From the NCBI GenBank assembly GCA_027559495.1, contig JAMXSV010000028.1, positions 1,736,001 to 1,800,000 of the forward strand: a DNA stretch of 64,000 bases, given 5' to 3'. Below, piece by piece: positions 57,201-64,000 of the stretch (positions within the stretch are counted from its first letter, which is position 1; the number at the start of each line of letters is the position of its first letter). The notes below the pieces were generated by a model that was not told where the DNA came from, searched no databases, and saw only the letters and a list, made by a program, of their open reading frames with translations. This DNA is from Aurifilum marmelostoma. Its lineage: Eukaryota > Ascomycota > Sordariomycetes > Diaporthales > Cryphonectriaceae. The position numbers were made by a program, and so were the translations under genes.

Positions 57201-60200
57201 TGCATTGGGTACCCTGAAAAAGTAGCGCTGGTCGGTCCAGGGTTCAGATTTGGCTGCGGTGTTCTATTCGCGGGAAGACGTGGCCCGTGTTCCGACATGG
57301 AACTGCGAATACGCGCGCGCGCACTGCTTTCCACCCCTCCCCCCGGGTCTCCGTTTCTCTTGACCGTTGAGGCTGTTGTCGTATGTTACCACAGTACATG
57401 GGTGATCAGTGATCTCAGGGATCATAGCTCGGTCATACGCAAAAAAACACCGAGTCAAGGAGCTGGACCCGAGACTGGTTGTGTTTTGGCCTGGCCTGAT
57501 CGGAAGTCGGGGAAGAGGGTCACATTCTCTGCCAGCAAGATCAGCAAGCTCAAGATATGCGGGGGCTCACTCCTCTTCAGCCTATTTGAGCATCGGACGA
57601 GGCTCATATGCAGCACCAAGGCAATATTGACCGATTGTACCAGCTAGGGTTTTGAGGAGGCTGATGTAGATAACAGACCACGGCCGCCGACCGATAGCTT
57701 TCGCAAAAATTGCTAGTCGGGAAATTTTACTGGCAAGGCGGTGGATTTGGGAGTCGAGAGAGGGGCTGCGTGGTACCGCTGCGTGCTACTATTAGTAGTA
57801 CATCACTCTCACACCAGTAGCTGCGCTACAAATGCCGGCAGAAGCGTCCGAGTTTTTAGCATTTAGCGGGCCCTGCCCACAACAGTAGGGTTGAACATCA
57901 CGATACACGGTGGTGGCCCAGTCTGAGGTGGCGATCTTTCCGCAACGATCTGTGCCCCTGCTGTCAGGTGGCCTTTCCGCCTCCCTTGCTCCTCGGGAGG
58001 ATGTCGTCCTGCGTGCGTGCGGATGTAAGTGGGTGTTTGTGTGCTCACATCGGTCCTCGTTCTGCCCTCATCAGACTGCAGCAAGCATGAACCTGTCGTT
58101 GCTTTAAGGTTGGTTGCGTCTGGCATTTCCCAGAGAAGAAAACAAAAAAAGATGCGATCGACGCCGAGGATAGGCCACCGTAGCATTCGGGCCATCATCC
58201 TATCCGGGGTTGTGATAAGACATTGGGAGGCGGATAGAGCGGAACCGGCAGATGGTTGAGAGAAAGACAGTGAGAGAGACAATGGGGCCACCACTAGAGG
58301 TCTCGCAGCCCAGAACAGCACCCCCTGGGCCACCTATCCTGACACTTAGTACTATGTACCATGATTGGCATCATGACTGGTACCAAATTGACGTGCGCGA
58401 GCGGTAATATAGGTCCGCACTGTCTCGATATAGTGTGGCAAGACCCTTGGTGGCGCGTTATTCTGACGAGGATATACCGTAGTAGTTGGCAAGGAGGACG
58501 ACGATGAGAGGTCTTGGCCGTGCGTGTAACCAGGACCCATATCAGAGAGATAGAGAGGCCTGCCAGCCTTGTCAGCCTGTACATAGCACTGAGGGATATG
58601 AGATGGATTCCAGAGCTTGAGAGTCTTGTCCCCCTTGGCAGTCAGGGAGGTCAAGGTGGCCGTGTGCATGGGCTCCGTGCCAGGTTTGTCGTTGAAAGAG
58701 AAGAGAGGGGGGGTGGTCAGTCCATATGCGAAGCGAGATCCGGGGGTATAAGGTCCGAGGCCCAGCAGTGTGGAATGTTGCCTTTGTATTGGGCCATGAG
58801 AGCAGCTTCTTGGTGTTGCAGCTGTATGTGTCTGGCAGGTCAATATGACAACAATATCAACTTCCTCCAGGCAATAAGAAGTGAGTCTAGTCGTTGAGGG
58901 GAGATGCACAGACACAGAGATAGACAAAGGGAAGAGGGGGGGGGGAGAGGAAGACGAGGTGAGAGAGCAGTCCAAGGAGCTCGGAACAGAGACGCAGAGA
59001 TAGCTCCACCGGTGGGCCACAGGGCTCATGCTCAGCCCTTCTCAGCTGTGATGGGCGATTTATCCGGAAATTGAGATGGGAGGGTGTGTTTGTGATGATG
59101 GTTGATGGTGTGGCGCCCTCTCCAGGTCAGATCATGTGTTTGGGGAGACGCCCTCTTCAACCCTTCTTCTCGTCATCATCATCACCATCAGCAAGTACCA
59201 TGCAGGCAGATGATTGACGGCAGCGAACGGGGAGGGGCGACGGTGCGTGTGCACTACACCCAAAATGCCAGGAGGCGGAGGTGGAGAGAAGGAGGGACGC
59301 ACGGTGGGTGAGAAGTAGTAACTGCAGGAGGAGGAGGGAGAAGGAAGAGGAGGGGAAGGCAGGGAAGGGGGGTGGGGCAGCGTACTGGGCCGGCAGGAAC
59401 CCCCCCCCCCCCAAGCCCACCCACCTCGAGCGTTTCCTTTCCTTTGGTGGTACGGAGTACGGAGGTACTTACATGCTTCCTTAGCACGCAGGCACGCTAA
59501 GTAGGTACCGTACTTGATCAATCTGATGTTGCTAGCCCTCCGGACTAAACCTTAAGTGATTGTCACACTATCTAGTATAGTACTGTACCACACATACTAC
59601 GTAGTATGAAGTAAAGAAGGAGCAACCTTTTGCGCCTGTTCCCCACTGCCCTCGACTAATTTATTTGGTCCTGGGGGAATCATGAGGCCTCATACTGCTA
59701 CCACCACCACGACCACCACGGGCCCTTCCCCTCTCCGCCTTCTACGACAAGGACCGGTCTTGTTACCCCCTTCCCCCACCCCCCTTTCCTGAATCTAGAG
59801 GCATCACTCAGACTATCGATCCCTTGACGTTCTGTCAGCTAGACGAGCGCATACGGCCAAGGCGTCTGGTTACAGGCTGTGTGCATGAGCACCCAAAGGT
59901 GTACTGTAAGCTTATTACAGAGTGGTAGCCTGCCTCGTACTACAGGGACAGTCCTACTCTACTACCCAGTATCATGTGTGTGTCCCCAGTCCCTGTGTGG
60001 CCCTGAGAAAGCTGAGATAATGATGCAGAAATCAACTCATCGGTCCAATGTCGCCCCACCTGCTTTGGCCACCTGCAGCAGCAAATCCTTGCAGCTCTCC
60101 AAGGGTGGTGGAAACGAATTGCATTCCGTTGCGGTCCCAGCTTGCTGCAGCGCAACGGTGCCAGACCACGCAGACCAAGGTACTCCGTGCTGGACGTGCC

Positions 60201-61795
60201 ATCACTCCCTGCCATGCTGCTGCATCTGCATCGCTGCAGGTCGGCGTACTACTACTACATACTAGCATAGTGCAGCAGCAGTGGTGGTGGTACCTTGACA
60301 TGTACGCCAGGTAGGCTGCCGGTGCGCCCAGCCTAGGTGCCTGCTGTGCAGATGTACGGCCCCTTGTCGCGAACAACGATTCCTCCTCCTCCTGGAGCCA
60401 GTCTCCCTCCTCGCTGCTTGGCTTGTCTTGCCTTACCCTGCCTTGCCCTGCCCTACCTGGCCTTGCCTTGCCTGCTCGCCTTGCCTGTCCCTTGCCGACT
60501 ATCCATGCCCAGGGCGATGAGCAAGCCCTTCTCCCTTCTCCGTCATCATTATCCAAGCTACAATCTTAGCATCTGCCCAGTCACGGTCTACGTAGGTAGA
60601 TACGTGGGTACCTTGTTCGAGACCGTTGGACAAGTCTTCACCTCCTCTTTCTGGGATTTCCTCTCCCCCCTCCTCCTATCAGCCACAACCCCCCGAAAGC
60701 CCACAGGTTCGCCCTCGGTGCGGTGGGATACAGTCTTCATCACCTCTGCGGCCTGGGGAGGCTCCTTGAGCCTTCAGGTTCATTTTTCGTTTTGCCTTTT
60801 TTTTTTTCTTCCTTTTTTTCCCGCTTTTTTTCTTCTTCTTTTCTTTTTCTTTTTATAGTTTCTTTTTCTCTTCTTGTCTTTTTCAGGCGCCCTGCTTTGC
60901 CTCTTCTCTGCTGTCCACTATCCACTACTATTACTACCGTATTATGGATCCCGTCTTAGCCGTTGACCCTTGTCTATAGTTGCTGTGTCTGCGCTGCGTT
61001 GATTTTCTCCCATTCCACTTCTGGTACAGCTTCGTCGCGGGTGCATCTCTCTCTCTCTCCTCTCTCCTGTGCCATCTCGTCTCATCTTATCTGCGTCGAT
61101 TATTTATCTCGACCCTGTCTCGCTCTACCTCATCTGTTCAGACGATTGCGCACTGCACGCTGCAGAGGCATTGTATACTGAGCGTCGAAAGGGATCCTCA
61201 GCGCCGCTGATCTCTGCATTTCCCCCTCTGGTCCAGGCTACACTCGTCTTGTTCTTGTTCCACTGTGGGCTGCGTTCAATTTGGTCTCCTCTTGCACAGC
61301 ATGCAGCTCTCGCGCACACAGTGACTTTCTCTTCTGTCTCTCACATCGGCCCGCATGACGCCATACAGGTCTCTGTGAGGACTATGGAGATAGACTATAC
61401 GCATTGTCCTCTTGAGATGAGAGTTGATGACCCTCACGACAAAACCTTGGAACATAGCCAAAGCACCATACAGCAAAGATAATCAGTGTGGCTGCGATAC
61501 CACCACGCCGAGGGACGGAAAGCAGGAGCTCTCGAAGGGGCAGACGGGCGGCGCCTTGACTGTCAGCTGTGTATCCCTCTGCCGAGATATTGCCTAGCCC
61601 GAGGCATGTGGTGGGATCAAGTCGTCAAGGCGCAACTTGATCCGCTGAATATCGCTTGCATTGGTGCTGCATCGCCCACATCCATCTACCTGCCGGCCTT
61701 ACCAGTAGGACAGAAGTCTCCGGCGAGGGGGGGACATAACGGCGGATTCGAAGCGCAGCGCCCCGTCTCGGAGCGCCGGCCTTCTCTGGGTCCCC
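51257..61795. other. 10.5 kb stretch without a supportable gene
   Basis: I read both strands and found no conserved protein text, no tRNA and no transposon protein. Frames reach 225 codons (58352-59029, minus) but are low-complexity. The stretch includes the ethanolamine kinase 3' flank, G-runs (around 53650-53690 and 58938), a 12 bp tandem duplication at 56023-56046, many short palindromic GTACTGTAC-like words, a CTTGC-type pentamer repeat and, from about 60700, the T/C-rich leader of the gene at 61796. A silent region, long non-coding RNAs or an unrecognised multi-exon gene are all possible. Confidence 0.5.
60420..60495. repeat. Degenerate CCTTGC/CCCTGC pentamer-like repeat
   Basis: About 75 bp of imperfect CTTGC and CCTGC units, entirely non-coding. 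Confidence 0.7.
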
Positions 61796-64000
61796 ATGGC
61801 GGCCGACAATCCCGGCTCGATCTTCGCAAATCCATCCCATCCCGCCTACGCCGGTGCATCAACGTCGGGCCTTGACGCCGAGCCCCGGCGGACTGCTTCA
61901 TCAGCCACCTTCTCTGATCCTGCACCTGTTCACAGCCACAGTACCAGCCTTGCCTCCGCTCCCACTACTCTCGATTCCACCATCCGAGCCCTGCTCGACC
62001 AGCAGGCCGACATCGAGGCCAGGCTTGCAGCCTTGTTACCTCAAAAATATGGCCCCAACGTCAAGGTCGAGTTCGGCATGTTGCGCCACAAGCTGAGGGC
62101 ACTACGCGCCTTTGCTGATGATAATCGTGAGTGGCTGGATCTCTCTCTTGTTTCTCTCGGATTGCGAGTTCCTTGGCTCCTGGGTTTTGTCTCCGCAAAA
62201 GAGCTCTTCGTAGTCCCGTAGTGGCTGTTGTGCTGGGTGCTTTGGGAGGGAGATCATTTCGGGGCTGTTGAGATTCATGTTATGCACCTGGGCATCTGTC
62301 TTCGTGATCTGATTTCCATTGCTACACAGATATATCCGACAAGATTCACGCCCTCTCGGAGATTGAGGACGCCAGAGCGCTCCAGTATCAGTGTGAATGT
62401 ATCGAACTGGCCTGTCTGGACCAAGGTACGTTTCAGCTCTCAAGAAGCATTCAGCAGCAGTCCGTTTCTGTGCAATCCGGAGCAACTGGCTCACCTTCCT
62501 CCGAATCTCCCAGGCCTGGATATCAACGACCCAAGGCACACTGAGAGCCTCAAGTTATATTTCCGGGATGGTGCACCAGACGGGTACGATGCGTGGCTCG
62601 ACCGGAACTTGTTGCAACATGACCCGGTCGCCCGAGCTTGGAGATCGAGAGACAGCCTCCGTTCGAGATATGGGAAGTCGCACTTCTTCAAGTGCTGGGA
62701 TGACCAGTGTCTGCACTACATATATGGGTTCTCGAGCCAAGAAGAGCGAGACAACCATGTGAGGGAGCACGCCATACTGCTGAAGAGAGACTCTGGCCTG
62801 TCAATGAGCGACACGCCGACGTTGGTCACGCCAGACCAGCCCACTCACCGTCGCGATTACAGCAATGACTATTCGAAACGATCCCCGCCGTTGTACCTGC
62901 CGCGACCCACTGGCAGTGCGCAGCTGACCAGCTCCCATGCGCAAGGCTTGTCTCGCGATCATAGAGACTCCCTCCGAACTTACTCGCTGGCTGCTGACCC
63001 CTCACCTCCCAAGAGGAACCTTAGAGGCTCAGTGGACTCAGAAGTCGATCCTCTTCTGCCACCATTGAAGCGCAGCCGTGTGGGACAGTCGAGACTAGAG
63101 TCCATTGGCGAACTTCGGTTGCTACGTGATGCTGGCCCGTGCCTTCGATGCAGGATTTCGAAGCAAGAGGTAAAGAGTTAATATTCCCGACATCGCTGAA
63201 ATAGAGCACATACTGATGATATTCTACAGTGTGACTCGAACGATCCGTGTTCTTCCTGTCGTGATGCCCATGCTCCTGCTCCTGATGATTTCTGGACTCA
63301 CCTGGGTTGCTACAGAGGACCACTGACTTCTCTCGCCGAGGCATTATTGCGTCCAGGTCCGTAGCAGCCGCCCTGAAATGCACAGTGGCTTTCACTCTGT
63401 TCTTTTTTTCTCTCTTTTTTCACCTTGTTCCTTTCTTGCTAACAGAAAGACAGCTTCGCACACGACCCGTCAGGTCCACACGCCACTTGCATCTCCCCTC
63501 GCCCCACGACGAAACATGAATGAGTATCTCGAACACAATTACCGAGTGAACCTAGAAAACTCGCGGATGGTCAAGAGACAACTCGATTTCGATGACGGTT
63601 TCTGGTGGACCGACGACCTCCCCAACATCCAGCCGCATAGCTCGTCATTGACCTCATTCCAACGAGATCCAGTCGAGTGGGGCTCGCCACTGCTATCGGT
63701 GTTGGCTGGGAGCTGGAACATGAGCGGGACGGCGTATGATTTCTGGCAGCTGCTTCGGCTGAGCGGGTTTATCTCGTCATATCGGCTTGCAGAGGCATCA
63801 ACATATCCTGTTCTGTATCATGCAAAAGTTTTGCTGAGGGAAGTTCTATTCTACGACCTGCAACAGCCCGAGCCGTCGATACACGCACAGAGGAGCGCCT
63901 CTCATCCACAGCAACCTCCCCCAGACGAGTCAATGAGCTACGGACGCTATCGGCTGCTGTACAGCTGCATGACTGAGTTCTTGGGGTCATTTGAGAGTGC
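61796..64000 (+). CDS. Fungal regulator-like protein with a C2H2-like motif and an internal six-cysteine cluster (3' end beyond window)
   Basis: The partial gene has five visible exons: 61796-62126, 62330-62425, 62514-63169, 63230-63356 and 63454 to the window edge, about 585 codons so far. Introns are 203, 88, 60 and 97 nt with donors GTGAGT, GTACGT, GTAAAG and GTCCGT, and phases agree. The second has a CTCAC branch 18 nt before CCCAG. The fourth has CTAAC only 3 nt before one AG, so the next AG (63453) is used. An N-terminal helical segment (DKIHALSEIEDARAL) is followed by a C2H2-like motif (Cys203, Cys208, His224, His228), a Ser/Pro linker (DPLLPPLKRSRVG) and six cysteines at 352, 355, 362, 368, 371 and 388. 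A helical domain (DFDDGFWWTDDLPN, LLREVLFYDLQQPEP) follows. It resembles a filamentous-fungal family of putative transcription factors with no function known to me. Confidence 0.85.

Noticed and set aside
58352..59029. 225-codon minus-strand frame in the large gap
   Set aside because: Ser/Thr/Pro low-complexity text over pyrimidine-rich DNA with no recognisable domain and no splice partners.
1..64000. CRISPR arrays, bacterial operons, prophage or a biosynthetic gene cluster
   Set aside because: The sequence is fungal nuclear DNA with spliceosomal introns. No spaced repeats, phage proteins, or polyketide, peptide or terpene synthase text were seen.

Overview
This window is nuclear DNA of a filamentous ascomycete (Pezizomycotina). 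The evidence is GT-AG introns of about 50-100 nt with CTNAC-type branch points, fungal-type gene families, CT-rich leaders and GC-rich coding DNA with strong third-position C/G. The protein families fit a Sordariomycete best, but I cannot name a genus. There is no bacterial, organellar or viral signature and no intact transposon.

I can support ten protein genes and one tRNA. In order they are: a two-finger C2H2 regulator (9237-10448, +); PRP31 (11502-13453, -) and CLF1 (13928-15938, +), which diverge from a 474 bp gap; an intron-bearing tRNA-Gly(GCC) (16402-16512, -); an RS-rich protein with Ala/Gly helices, DUF3824-like (19581-21770, -); a LARP1-type La-motif RNA-binding protein (25434-28475, -); SFT2, a four-exon Golgi membrane protein (35546-37003, -); a bHLH regulator with a very long loop (42943-44502, +); NPR3 of the TORC1-inhibiting SEACIT/GATOR1 complex (45428-48067, -); ethanolamine kinase (49720-51256, +); and the 5' part of a protein with a C2H2-like motif and an internal six-cysteine cluster (61796 to the window edge, +).

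The genes are conserved housekeeping and regulatory functions: splicing, mRNA binding and translation, nutrient signalling, phospholipid synthesis and Golgi traffic. This is not a secondary-metabolite or defence cluster. The clearest functional grouping is the divergent pair of spliceosome genes PRP31 and CLF1.

About two thirds of the window is non-coding. The longest stretches without a supportable gene are 1-9236, 28476-35545, 37004-42942 and 51257-61795. They hold microsatellites, homopolymers and pyrimidine tracts, without the AT-rich look of RIP-mutated repeats.

Two conserved genes, CLF1 and the LARP1-type gene, each carry one apparent extra base in a G6 run. This looks like homopolymer error in the assembly rather than gene decay. 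I found no convincing new system. The best leads are the splicing-factor bidirectional promoter, the RS/Ala-Gly repeat protein, the six-cysteine cluster protein, and the sequence tracts between NPR3 and the ethanolamine kinase gene.
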